A stretch of 64,000 bases of DNA from an uncultured Roseobacter sp. (lineage in GTDB: Bacteria; Pseudomonadota; Alphaproteobacteria; Rhodobacterales; Rhodobacteraceae), in contig NZ_CANKYM010000001.1 of assembly GCF_947488185.1 (NCBI RefSeq), positions 682,001-746,000 on the forward strand. The letters are read 5' to 3'. The position numbers were made by a program, and so were the translations under genes. Of this stretch, positions 54,852-63,453 are shown piece by piece (position 1 is the first letter of the stretch; each line of letters begins with the position of its first letter). Below the pieces are notes generated by a model. That model had not been told where the DNA came from, searched no databases, and saw only the letters and a program-made list of their open reading frames with translations.

Positions 54852-55314
54852 CCGAAAATTTCTGCTGATTTTGCCGCTGATGCTTGCCGCCTGCGGCTTT
54901 ACACCGGTCTACGGGACGGGGGGCGCAGGCACGCAGGTGCAGAACAGCATCACGGTGTCAGAACCGTCGACCCGCAATGCATTCCTTGCGACGCAGCGGA
55001 TTGAAGAGCGTCTGGGCCGCGCGGCTGAACCTGTCTACCGGCTGAACCTGTCTGTACGTTCCAGCCAGGAAAACCTTGCGGTTGACCGCGAGGGGAACAT
55101 CACGCGTTACAACCTGCTGGGTTACGCGGACTATTCTCTGGTCGAGGTCGCCACGGGCCGCGTGATCACCTCCGGGTCGGTCGACAACTTCACCGGATAC
55201 TCCGCTGCGGGTACGACGGTAGCCACGCTAGCAGCAGAGCGTGACGCGCAAAAGCGCCTGATGATTCTGTTGGCCGACCAGATCGTCACCCGGGTGCTGG
55301 TTGCAGACATCTGA
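54838..55314 (+). CDS. lptE: LPS-assembly lipoprotein LptE
   Basis: The 158-residue product has a lipobox ([14 protein letters not shown], a classic LptE start), followed by the conserved [17 protein letters not shown] and [16 protein letters not shown]. It pairs with LptD in the outer membrane to insert LPS. It overlaps the end of leuS by 14 bases and the first base of holA, so it is translated within the operon. Confidence 0.92.
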   Translation: MLLSSRKFLLILPLMLAACGFTPVYGTGGAGTQVQNSITVSEPSTRNAFLATQRIEERLGRAAEPVYRLNLSVRSSQENLAVDREGNITRYNLLGYADYSLVEVATGRVITSGSVDNFTGYSAAGTTVATLAAERDAQKRLMILLADQIVTRVLVADI

Positions 55315-56315
55315 TGAAACTTTCCCCGCGCGACGCCAATGCCTATTTCGCAAAACCGGATGCCAGTAAAACCGGGGTGTTGATCTACGGCACCGACGGC
55401 ATGCGCGTAGCGCTGAAACGTCAGCAAATGTTGACCGCCTTGCTGGGTGAGGGCGCCGAGGAAGAAATGCGGCTGAGCCGGATGGCGGGCAGCGATATCC
55501 GCAAGGACCCCGCCCTGCTGATCGATGCCGTGAAGGCGGTGGGCTTTTTTCCGGGTCCCCGCGCCGTTTTTGTCGAAGAGGTAAATGACACGGCGGCCCC
55601 AGCGATACTTGCGGCGCTGGAAGACTGGCAACCGGGGGATGCCCAGATCATTGTGACCGGTGGTGCCCTGAAGCCGACTTCGAAGCTGCGCAAGGCGTTT
55701 GAAGCTCATCCGCAGGCCTATGCGGCGGCGATCTACGACAACCCGCCGACACGGGAAGAAATCGACACCGCCCTGCGCGACGCCGGTCTGACACAGGTGC
55801 CCGTCGAGGCGATGGCCGCCCTCGCCGATCTCGCGCAAGCGATCGATCCCGGTGATTTCCGTCAGACGGTTGAGAAACTGGCGCTTTACAAAATGAACGA
55901 TGCCGATCCGGTGTCTGCCGCAGATATCGCCGCCTGCGCACCAACGTCCACTGAGGCGGATGTGGACGATGTGCTGATGGTTGTGGCCGAGGCCCGCGCC
56001 CATGACATCGGCCCGGTCATGCAAAAACTGGTGGCGCAGGGTGCCACGCCCGTCGGGCTGTGCATCGGGGCGATGCGCCATTTCCGGGCGTTGCATCGTG
56101 CGGCCAGCGACACCTCTGGCAGGCCCACGATCTTCGGCCCCAACCGGGATCGGATGCTGGCCCAATCCCGGCGATGGGGTGCGGCGAAACTGGAAACCGC
56201 AATCACCCTACTGACCGACACCGACCTGCAACTGCGCTCCGCCGGGCAAAATGCGCCCGGCATGGCTCTGGTGGAACGTGCCTTTATCCGGCTGGCGATG
56301 CTGGGCGGGCGCTAG
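55314..56315 (+). CDS. holA: DNA polymerase III subunit delta
   Basis: The 333-residue clamp-loader subunit begins [16 protein letters not shown] and has the family's GVLIYGTDGMRVALKRQQ, RAVFVEEVND and a C-terminal CIGAMRHFRALHRA. It opens the beta clamp during loading. ATG 55314 shares one base with the lptE TGA. The stop overlaps the convergent GFA-family stop by four bases. Confidence 0.92.
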   Translation: MKLSPRDANAYFAKPDASKTGVLIYGTDGMRVALKRQQMLTALLGEGAEEEMRLSRMAGSDIRKDPALLIDAVKAVGFFPGPRAVFVEEVNDTAAPAILAALEDWQPGDAQIIVTGGALKPTSKLRKAFEAHPQAYAAAIYDNPPTREEIDTALRDAGLTQVPVEAMAALADLAQAIDPGDFRQTVEKLALYKMNDADPVSAADIAACAPTSTEADVDDVLMVVAEARAHDIGPVMQKLVAQGATPVGLCIGAMRHFRALHRAASDTSGRPTIFGPNRDRMLAQSRRWGAAKLETAITLLTDTDLQLRSAGQNAPGMALVERAFIRLAMLGGR

Positions 56316-56746
56316 CTCTCCGGCGCAAACATCGCCATGACCTCTTCGGTGGTCATCTGATGTGTCTTTTCCGCAAAGCTGTAGCCCTTGGGCTTGTTGT
56401 CGATGAACAGCTCGCCCGTCAGCGGCGCAGCGCCTGCGTCATCCAGCGTACCGACCCCCAAGTGATATGTGCCCTCATGCGGACCCGGCGCCGTGACCCG
56501 GTAATAGACACTGCTGCCGCATGTCTTGCAAAATGCCCTCTCCGCCCAGGGTGATGACGCAAATGTGGTCAGGCTGTTTGCGCCCTTGATTTCGATGCTG
56601 TCGCTTGGCACTTCCAGACCGAGGTAGATCCCACCGCTCCACTTGCGGCACATGTTGCAATGGCAGGCACCGAATTCCTTCGGTTCGCTGGTCAACGTGT
56701 AGCTTACGGCGCCACAAAGGCAGCTCCCGGTCTTGGACATCATCAT
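56312..56746 (-). CDS. GFA-family zinc-binding protein (second copy)
   Basis: The 144-residue protein has GSCLCGAVSYTL, CHCNMCRKWSG and FCKTCGSSVYY, the zinc cysteine sets of the family. It starts at ATG 56746 or 56743. It is distinct from the copy at 29562-29936 in sequence and context. Substrate unknown; glutathione-linked activity is suggested by the neighbouring GST gene but not shown. Confidence 0.88.
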   Translation of the reverse strand: MMMSKTGSCLCGAVSYTLTSEPKEFGACHCNMCRKWSGGIYLGLEVPSDSIEIKGANSLTTFASSPWAERAFCKTCGSSVYYRVTAPGPHEGTYHLGVGTLDDAGAAPLTGELFIDNKPKGYSFAEKTHQMTTEEVMAMFAPES

Positions 56747-56874
56747 ACTCCTTTTCTGGATACAGGTTCGTCAAAATTATTCTCACAATCCACTGACATT
56801 TTCTGTCATCAGTTGCCAGCCATCGCGCTGCATGAAACAGTCCAGAAAAGCAGCAATCCAAAGGACAGCAGACG

Positions 56875-57459
56875 ATGTACAAGGTCATTGGCACAACCAA
56901 ATCGCGGGCGTTTCGGGTGTTATGGATGTTGCAGGAAATGCAGGAGCCTTACGAGCAGATTGCTGCCGGCCCCCGATCAGAAGAAGCCATGAAGTACAAT
57001 GCTCTGGGCAAAATTCCCGCGCTTGTGGATGGGGAGGATGTCCTGACTGATTCCGTGGCGATCATGACCTATCTGGCCGACAAGCACGGCAAGCTCACTG
57101 CGCCCGCCGGAACGGTGGCACGGGCCCGACAGGATGCGATGACCTTCTGGCTGATTGATGAGCTTGATGCGATTCTCTGGTCGGCTGCAAAACACAGTTT
57201 TGCCCTTCCGGAGGGCGTGCGGGTGCCTGCCGTCAAGGACGCGCTGAAATACGAATTCGAGCGATCAGCGGCCACCTTGTCCGAACGTCTCGACGGGCCC
57301 TTCCTGATGGGGGACGAGATGACATTGCCGGACATTCTGGCCTGTCACTGCCTGAACTGGGCGATCGGGGCAAAATTTCCACGCACGGATGACAAGCTTT
57401 TTCACTACGCCAAGGCGCTGCGGGAACGGCATGCGTTTCAAGCGGTCTCGGCCACGTAA
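56875..57459 (+). CDS. Glutathione S-transferase-like protein
   Basis: The 194-residue product has an N-terminal thioredoxin-like GST domain (YKVIGTTKSRAFRVLWMLQE, then IPALVDGEDVLTDSVAIMTYLAD with the cis-Pro and the Asp-Ser glutathione-binding pair) and a C-terminal helical domain. It conjugates or transfers glutathione; substrate unknown. It is divergent from the GFA gene, and its end overlaps the flavoprotein gene tail by 22 bases. Confidence 0.9.
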   Translation: MYKVIGTTKSRAFRVLWMLQEMQEPYEQIAAGPRSEEAMKYNALGKIPALVDGEDVLTDSVAIMTYLADKHGKLTAPAGTVARARQDAMTFWLIDELDAILWSAAKHSFALPEGVRVPAVKDALKYEFERSAATLSERLDGPFLMGDEMTLPDILACHCLNWAIGAKFPRTDDKLFHYAKALRERHAFQAVSAT

Positions 57460-58622
57460 GCGGCGGCGGCTCGGCCCGCCCACCGGCCCGTTGCCAGGCA
57501 GGCGGTGATCAGATAGCCGCCCGTCGGTGCCTCCCAATCCAGCATTTCGCCAGCGCAAAAGACCCCGGGCAGCGGTTTCATCATCAACCCCGGCGTCAGC
57601 GCGTCGAACCGCACCCCGCCGGCGACCGATATCGCCTGATCCAGCGGGCGCAGCCCGTCGTGAGAGAGGCGCAGTGCCTTGAGGGCTTGCGCAAGATCCG
57701 CAGGCTCTTGCGGCAGGGGACGCGCCAGTTCCTGCGCCAGCGCGATTTTCACCGGATCCAACTTCAGGGCCTTGCGCAAATGCGTCGACAGGCTGGATTT
57801 CCCCCGGACGCGCGACAGGCGTCTGGTGGCCTCTGCCGCATCAAGATCGGGCAAAAGATCAACGACCAACCTGTGACGCATCCGGACGGCGCGGCTGATC
57901 TCGTAGATGCCGCCGCCTTCAAGGCCTGTCTGGCTGATCACCGCCTCACCCCGTGACGCCATTGGTCCTGCCGTGAACCGCACGCCTTTCAACGCCTCGC
58001 CCGCGTGCTTTTGCATGTGCGGTGACCACACAATCTGCAGCCCCACATTGGTGGCTGCAAAGGGCGCAAGATCAACGCCACGTGCAGCCAGAATGTCGGC
58101 CCAGGCTCCGTCGGACCCCAAACGCGCCCAGCTCGCACCACCGAGCGCCAGTACCGTCACCTCCGCGCGGATGACTTCGCGCCCCTGTGGACCATCGAAA
58201 ACCATGTTCCCGTCATGCCAGCCACGCCAGCGCATGTTGGTGCGAAACAAGACCCCAGCCCCGGTCAATTGGTTCAGCCACGCACGCAGAAACGGCGAGG
58301 CTTTCATCGCACGGGGAAACACCCGTCCGGTCGATCCGGTGAAAATCTCCTGCCCCAATGCGCGCGCCCAGTCCTGCACCGCGGTTGCGTCGAACGTCTG
58401 GAGTATCGGGCGCAGCGGGTCGGCGGCTTCGAAATAGCGGGGCATCATATCCTCGAAAGGCTCGTCCTTGGCCAGATTGAGCCCGGATTTGCCAGCCATC
58501 AGCAGCTTGCGCCCGACAGAGGGTTTGGCCTCACAGACCGTGACGCTCAGCCCTGCGGCGGCCAGTTCTTCCGCCGCCATCAACCCCGCAGGCCCCGCGC
58601 CAATCACCAGCGCGTGGCTCAC
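57438..58622 (-). CDS. HI0933/TIGR03862-type flavoprotein
   Basis: About 394 residues from GTG 58622 (VSHALVIGAGPAGLMAAEEL). Evidence: a Rossmann FAD motif GAGPAG, then GRKLLMAGKSGLNLA, and a C-terminal GVFCAGEMLDWEAPTGGYLITACLATG. This family of BaiN/RdsA-like NAD(P)/FAD oxidoreductases has no firmly known substrate. GTG overlaps the MscS stop (GTGA). The start is not certain because a ribosome site is not well spaced, but the FAD motif begins nine residues in. Confidence 0.85.
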   Translation of the reverse strand: MSHALVIGAGPAGLMAAEELAAAGLSVTVCEAKPSVGRKLLMAGKSGLNLAKDEPFEDMMPRYFEAADPLRPILQTFDATAVQDWARALGQEIFTGSTGRVFPRAMKASPFLRAWLNQLTGAGVLFRTNMRWRGWHDGNMVFDGPQGREVIRAEVTVLALGGASWARLGSDGAWADILAARGVDLAPFAATNVGLQIVWSPHMQKHAGEALKGVRFTAGPMASRGEAVISQTGLEGGGIYEISRAVRMRHRLVVDLLPDLDAAEATRRLSRVRGKSSLSTHLRKALKLDPVKIALAQELARPLPQEPADLAQALKALRLSHDGLRPLDQAISVAGGVRFDALTPGLMMKPLPGVFCAGEMLDWEAPTGGYLITACLATGRWAGRAAAAYVAETA

Positions 58623-59953
58623 TCCTGAACCTGCGGCATCTCGCCTTTGAATTCCACAACCCGGTGCGGATAGGGGATTTCGATGCCGTTGTCCCTGAGC
58701 GCGTTCCACACCAGAAAGAGCACATCCGAAGTGTATTTATTGGGCCCATCGTCCAGCCCGTTCACCCAGAATTCGACCGCAAAATCGATGCCGCTGTCGC
58801 CGAAGCCACGCAATTCGCAATCAGGCGGGTAAGGGGCATCCAAGACATCCGGATGCGTGGCAACGGCAGCCTCGATGATCGGCGGCACCTTGTTGATGTC
58901 CGTATCATAGCTGACCGAAAACGGCGCCTCATAGCGGTTGGCAGAGCCGGAATCGGAATAGTTCACCACGCGCGTGGTGATGAAATCCTCGTTTGGCACC
59001 ACGATCCAGCGCCCATCGAAGGTTTCCAGAATCGCCGCCCGCGCAGTCATCTTCACGATCTGCCCGGCCTCACCGCCGTCGAGTTCAACAAAATCGCCGA
59101 CGGTTGCCTGTCCTTCGATCAGGAGGATGACGCCAGAGATAAAATTCGATGCGATTTTTTGCAGCCCGAACCCGAGGCCCACACCAATTGCGCCACCAAT
59201 CACCGCCAGCGCGCTGAGGTTGATCCCCATGATGTTCAGCAGCAGCAGGAAGGCCACGCCGAAAATCGTGAACTCGATGACCTTGGCCATCAGTTGGCGC
59301 AGCGACGGGCGCATGTCTTTCTGGTTTTCGATGAATTGCGCGGTCTGCCGGTTGGACCAGCCGCCCAGCCAGAAGAGGACGCCGCCCGCGATCACGCCGC
59401 GCACCAGGGACATGACAGAGAAGGAGATGTTCCCCAGCGAGACCGTCATCTCGTTCAGCTTGACCACCAGCGGGTCGAGCAACCCGACCGCATAGAGCGC
59501 GGCCACCGGAATCAGCACGTAGCGTCCCAGAAGCTTGAGGAAGGGATCGCCGATAATCTCCTTCACCAGGGTGCGCACGGCGAGGAACATGAAGACACGT
59601 TTGCCAAAGGCGATCACCGCGCCGCTGTCAAAAACCGACCGCACGACGCTTTCACCGATTGCCGTGAAGAGATAGGCCAGCAACGGCAGCAACAGGGGCA
59701 GACCCAACAGAATGGTGCGCCGCGCCTGTGCAAACATGTTGTCCGCGTCTTCTGCAGGGGTAATCACCCGGGTCAGCAACCCGCGCAGGCGACGCGCCAC
59801 CACGATGGCCAGTAAATAGGCAAGCACCAAAAGGGCAAACTGGGACCACGCAGCAGGGCTCAGCGCCCAGGATTTTGCAAGTTCCCACCCGATGAGGGCG
59901 TATTCGGCAGCGCGCTGCACGATCTCCGGCTGACTGGACAGGTCAAATTCCAC
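58619..59953 (-). CDS. MscS-family mechanosensitive ion channel
   Basis: The 444-residue product (GTG 59953 start) has several N-terminal membrane helices, then the MscS core: a pore-lining helix followed by GVGLGFGLQKIASNFISGVILLIEGQATVGDFVEL and a C-terminal alpha-beta domain. It releases solutes under hypo-osmotic stress. Longer than E. coli MscS (286 residues) by an extra N-terminal membrane region. Confidence 0.9.
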   Translation of the reverse strand: MEFDLSSQPEIVQRAAEYALIGWELAKSWALSPAAWSQFALLVLAYLLAIVVARRLRGLLTRVITPAEDADNMFAQARRTILLGLPLLLPLLAYLFTAIGESVVRSVFDSGAVIAFGKRVFMFLAVRTLVKEIIGDPFLKLLGRYVLIPVAALYAVGLLDPLVVKLNEMTVSLGNISFSVMSLVRGVIAGGVLFWLGGWSNRQTAQFIENQKDMRPSLRQLMAKVIEFTIFGVAFLLLLNIMGINLSALAVIGGAIGVGLGFGLQKIASNFISGVILLIEGQATVGDFVELDGGEAGQIVKMTARAAILETFDGRWIVVPNEDFITTRVVNYSDSGSANRYEAPFSVSYDTDINKVPPIIEAAVATHPDVLDAPYPPDCELRGFGDSGIDFAVEFWVNGLDDGPNKYTSDVLFLVWNALRDNGIEIPYPHRVVEFKGEMPQVQE

Positions 59954-60026
59954 GCGGTGCCCCTCTTTCCATCGTCACGATCACACCTAGAGTCTTGCCC
60001 GTCACCGCCTGCCGGAGCAAGCCCAG

Positions 60027-60320
60027 ATGTCCGATCCGATCTGCCCCCTGTGTGATCGCCCGATCCCGGCGGAGGTGAAACAGAGCCTTCACCACCTGAT
60101 CCCTAAGCTGAAAGGCGGCAAGGGCGGGCCAACCGTGTTGTTGCATCACATCTGCCACCGGGAAATCCACGCGACACTGACAGAGGTGGAACTGGCGCGG
60201 GACTACGCAAACATAGACGCGCTCCGCCGCCACCCCCGGTTGGAAAAATTCATTGCCTGGGTGCGCAAACGCCCGCCGGGCTTCTTGTCGAAAGTGCCCG
60301 GCGGACGGCGCAAGAGATAA
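60027..60320 (+). CDS. Small HNH-type endonuclease-like protein
   Basis: The 97-residue protein has CPLCDRPIP at the N-terminus and HHLIPKLKGGKGG, then CHREIHATL, the HNH beta-beta-alpha-metal pattern with a single CXXC plus CXXXIH. It resembles small HNH domain proteins common in proteobacteria. Function (nuclease or DNA-binding) unknown. Lone gene with a basic end (GRRKR). It is convergent with the enoyl-CoA hydratase gene (four bases between). Confidence 0.85.
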   Translation: MSDPICPLCDRPIPAEVKQSLHHLIPKLKGGKGGPTVLLHHICHREIHATLTEVELARDYANIDALRRHPRLEKFIAWVRKRPPGFLSKVPGGRRKR

Positions 60321-60324
60321 TGGT

Positions 60325-60933
60325 CTAGCTGCACATCGCCTTGATCTGCGTGGCAAGGTCAGGTTGCGCGGCAACGGTGTCGACCGTAAGGGCCAGCGCC
60401 TGCGTCATCAGATCGTCAGGCGTAACAATCCGGTCAATCAACCCAAATCTCAGCGCCTCTTCAGCGTCGATTTTCTGCCCACCCATCAGGATCAGCTTGG
60501 TCCGCGCCGGGCCGATCAGGGCCGCCATGCGCTTGGGATCGCTCGGCTGTGGCAGGAAGCCCAGTTTCATGACCGGATAGAAAAACCGCGCCGTCGCAAC
60601 GGAAATCCGCATGTCACAGGCCAGCGCCATACCCATCGCCCCGCCTGCAAGCGTGCCATTGAGCGCCGCTATCGACAGACCGGGCAGTGCCGCCACTGCT
60701 GTCGAGAGTTCTTCCCACAGCGGCGAGGTCGCGAGCCCGGCACGGGCGGCATCCAGATCTGCGCCTGCACTAAAGACCTTACCCGTACCTGTCAGGATCA
60801 CGGCCCGCGCGTCCTGAGCGGACAGCATCACATCGCGCAAATCGGTCAGCATCTCTTCGGTCAGCGCATTGGCCTTGTCCGGACGGTTCAACGTAACCGT
60901 CCAGACATCACCCGCGCGGTCGAGCGTGATCAT
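60325..60933 (-). CDS. Enoyl-CoA hydratase/isomerase-family protein
   Basis: The 202-residue product from ATG 60933 (MITLDRAGDVWTVTLNRPDKANAL) has the crotonase fold with the oxyanion-hole patterns FSAGADLDAA and AALNGTLAGGAMGMAL. It is short (usual length about 260) because the C-terminal trimer helices are reduced. No catalytic Glu pair could be fixed, so hydratase activity is not certain. It starts inside the SDR stop (ATGA). Confidence 0.85.
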   Translation of the reverse strand: MITLDRAGDVWTVTLNRPDKANALTEEMLTDLRDVMLSAQDARAVILTGTGKVFSAGADLDAARAGLATSPLWEELSTAVAALPGLSIAALNGTLAGGAMGMALACDMRISVATARFFYPVMKLGFLPQPSDPKRMAALIGPARTKLILMGGQKIDAEEALRFGLIDRIVTPDDLMTQALALTVDTVAAQPDLATQIKAMCS

Positions 60934-61679
60934 GTAAGGCCCGCTTGCCGACGGATGTCTTCGTCCCGCAGCGAAATCTCCTGCCCGCACCATTCATCTG
61001 CCGCCGGGCTGCACATCCATAACAGCGCCCGCGCGGGCCAGTCCGCGGGAATATGCACATCCCAGTCCAATTGGCTCACCGGGTTGATCCCGCTGGACTT
61101 GATCTCGCGCTGCATCTGCGTGGCGACCGTGCCCGGCGACAAGCCGATGGCGCGGATACCGTGTTCCGCCTCTTCCTTGTCGAGGCAGCGGGTCAGCATG
61201 TTCACCGCAGCCTTGGACGCGCAGTAATGGCTCCAGGCCTCCACCGGCCCATGGGCGGCCCCGGAACTGATGGTCAGGACCGATCCGCCCCCGCTCGCCT
61301 TCATCACCGGCACGACGGCCCGCATGCCGTAAAAGACCCCCTTGAGGTTGATATCAATGACGTCCCCCCAGGCTTCGACATCCGCGTCGCTCAGATACGA
61401 AATCGGCTCGATCACGCCTGCGTTGTTAATCAGAACGTCCAGTCCGCCGAACGCATCAACCGTGGTATCGACAGCGGCCGCAACTTCGCGGGCATTGGCG
61501 ACGTTACAGGGGATCGCGATGGCCTGTTGGCCAATTTCCCCCGCCAGATCCGCAATCTGGCCCTGCCCGCGCGCGACAAGCGCCACGTTCGCTCCGGCCC
61601 TGGCGAAAACCCGTGCCGTTTCTGCGCCAATCCCACGGCTTGCCCCGGTGATCAGTACTGTTTTTCCTGTCATATCCAT
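60930..61679 (-). CDS. Short-chain dehydrogenase/reductase (SDR)
   Basis: The 249-residue enzyme from ATG 61679 (MDMTGKTVLITGASRGIGAE) has the NAD(P) motif TGASRGIG, the NNAG motif, catalytic Ser (SSGA) and YCASK. The frame extends upstream to 61874 without similarity. AAGGAG lies seven bases before the chosen start. Substrate unknown. Translationally coupled to the enoyl-CoA hydratase-family gene, which suggests shared acyl metabolism. Confidence 0.88.
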   Translation of the reverse strand: MDMTGKTVLITGASRGIGAETARVFARAGANVALVARGQGQIADLAGEIGQQAIAIPCNVANAREVAAAVDTTVDAFGGLDVLINNAGVIEPISYLSDADVEAWGDVIDINLKGVFYGMRAVVPVMKASGGGSVLTISSGAAHGPVEAWSHYCASKAAVNMLTRCLDKEEAEHGIRAIGLSPGTVATQMQREIKSSGINPVSQLDWDVHIPADWPARALLWMCSPAADEWCGQEISLRDEDIRRQAGLT

Positions 61680-61807
61680 GTGCAACGCTCCTTGCTGATT
61701 GCCTTGTGGTAAAGTGCCGCGCGGGCAGGGTCCAGACCTACAGCCCCTTGACCATCGCCATACCTTGGCAGACCATGCGCGCGACTGTTGTTGATAAGGA
61801 TTAGAGA

Positions 61808-63331
61808 ATGACTTTTTTGACCCTCCGAACTGCGTCTGTTGCAGTGATCCTCGGCGCGGTGGCGTCCGCGGCACAGGCAGATGTCAGCGGACAGGATGTG
61901 TGGAACGACTGGAAAGCCTATTTCAACGGGGTCGGCTACGAAGTTTCGGCAGACGAAGCCAAATCCGGCGACACGCTGACCGTCAGCGACATCGAATTCA
62001 CTTCTCCGGAAACGAGCGATGCCGCGGGCATGATCATGCGCATCGATCAGGTGACATTCACAGAGACGGATGACGGCAGCGTCAACGTGACCTTTCCCGA
62101 AGTGATGCCCGTCGAGATGTCCATCACCGATCCTGAAGGCGCAGACGCAAACATCCAGATGGAACTTCGCCCGTCCGGCGCGAAAACGACCGTGTCAGGT
62201 GTCCCGACGGAGATGACAAGCACCTATACGGCACAGAGCCTCGAACTGCTGTTGACTGAACTGATCGTGGATGGCGAAACGATCGACGCAGCCAATGTGG
62301 CCATGCGCGTGATCATGAACGGCCTGTCCGGTACCACGCAGTCCCGTGTGACCGGGAAGCGCCTCTATGACCAGCGTATGCAGGCCACAGACGTCGACTA
62401 TACCCTTGCTTTCATCGATCCCGAGGGCCAGGGCACAGTTGATCTTGAAGGCGGGATAGACGGCATCAGCTTTTCCGGTGAAAGCGCCGTGCCGCTTGTC
62501 GTTCAGGATGCTAGCGATATCTCCGCCCTCCTCGCCGCTGGCATGGCGGTCAAAGGCGCGTTCGACTACTCGGGTGGTGCCACGACCATGTCGGTCAAAG
62601 AAAACAACGCCGAGGCTTTTTCCGCAGAGACCTCCTCGACGGGTGGCACGCTCGAAGTTGTCATGGGGGCCGATGGTCTGAATTACTCTGGCGGTCAGAA
62701 CAACCTCAAATTGGCCATGACAACGGAGGATTTCCCGGTACCCATCGAAGTCGACATGGCCAGGGCGAGCTTCAACTTCGCGATGCCCTTGCAGAAATCC
62801 GACGCCGCCGATGATTTTGCCGTTGGTTTTTCCTTCAACGATTTCACAATGTCCGATCTGCTGTGGGGGTTGTTTGATCCGCAGGCACAGCTGCCGCGCA
62901 CACCCGCGACTTTTGTGCTGGACCTGACAGGCAAGGCCCGGCTTCTGTTTGATTTCCTTGACCCCTCCGCAGCGGCGGCCGTGGACGATCCGGGCTTTAC
63001 ACCGGCCGAGCTGGAATCCGTGGACATCAATCGGCTTCAGGTCACTGCAGCCGGTGCCGAATTGACCGGCGAGGGTGCATTCACCTTCGATACGGATACG
63101 CCGGGTGCCGGACTGAAACCCAAAGGCTCTGCGGATCTGATGCTGGTCGGCGGCAACAAGCTGCTGGATACGCTTGTCTCCATGGGCTTGCTGCCCGAGG
63201 ATCAGGCGATGGGCGCCCGGATGATGATGGGCCTTCTAGCCGTACCGGGCAAAGCCCCGGATACGCTCAATTCCAAGATCGAGATCAATGAGCAAGGCCA
63301 CATCATGGCCAACGGTCAGCGCATTCAGTAA
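61808..63331 (+). CDS. DUF2125 periplasmic protein
   Basis: The 507-residue product has a signal peptide (cleavage near AQADV, about residue 25) and long beta-rich repeats typical of DUF2125, an alphaproteobacterial family of unknown function. It is Gly/Asp/Thr-rich with few basic residues. A terminator follows at 63363-63386. Divergent from the SDR gene (128 bases between). Confidence 0.87.
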   Translation: MTFLTLRTASVAVILGAVASAAQADVSGQDVWNDWKAYFNGVGYEVSADEAKSGDTLTVSDIEFTSPETSDAAGMIMRIDQVTFTETDDGSVNVTFPEVMPVEMSITDPEGADANIQMELRPSGAKTTVSGVPTEMTSTYTAQSLELLLTELIVDGETIDAANVAMRVIMNGLSGTTQSRVTGKRLYDQRMQATDVDYTLAFIDPEGQGTVDLEGGIDGISFSGESAVPLVVQDASDISALLAAGMAVKGAFDYSGGATTMSVKENNAEAFSAETSSTGGTLEVVMGADGLNYSGGQNNLKLAMTTEDFPVPIEVDMARASFNFAMPLQKSDAADDFAVGFSFNDFTMSDLLWGLFDPQAQLPRTPATFVLDLTGKARLLFDFLDPSAAAAVDDPGFTPAELESVDINRLQVTAAGAELTGEGAFTFDTDTPGAGLKPKGSADLMLVGGNKLLDTLVSMGLLPEDQAMGARMMMGLLAVPGKAPDTLNSKIEINEQGHIMANGQRIQ

Positions 63332-63362
63332 TCGCTGAATAAACGCATGTAGACGAGAAAGA

Positions 63363-63386
63363 GGGGCGCGGCGAGCGCCCCTTTTT
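63363..63386 (+). terminator. Rho-independent terminator of the DUF2125 gene
   Basis: GGGGCGC (63363-63369), loop GGCGA, GCGCCCC (63375-63381) then TTTTT (63382-63386). A perfect 7-bp GC stem with a T-run, 31 bases past the stop. Confidence 0.88.
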
Positions 63387-63453
63387 GCCTTCCTCCCTTG
63401 CAGTGCCCGCATGACACCGCTACCTGACGTGGAATTGGTTTGGAGCTTACTGA

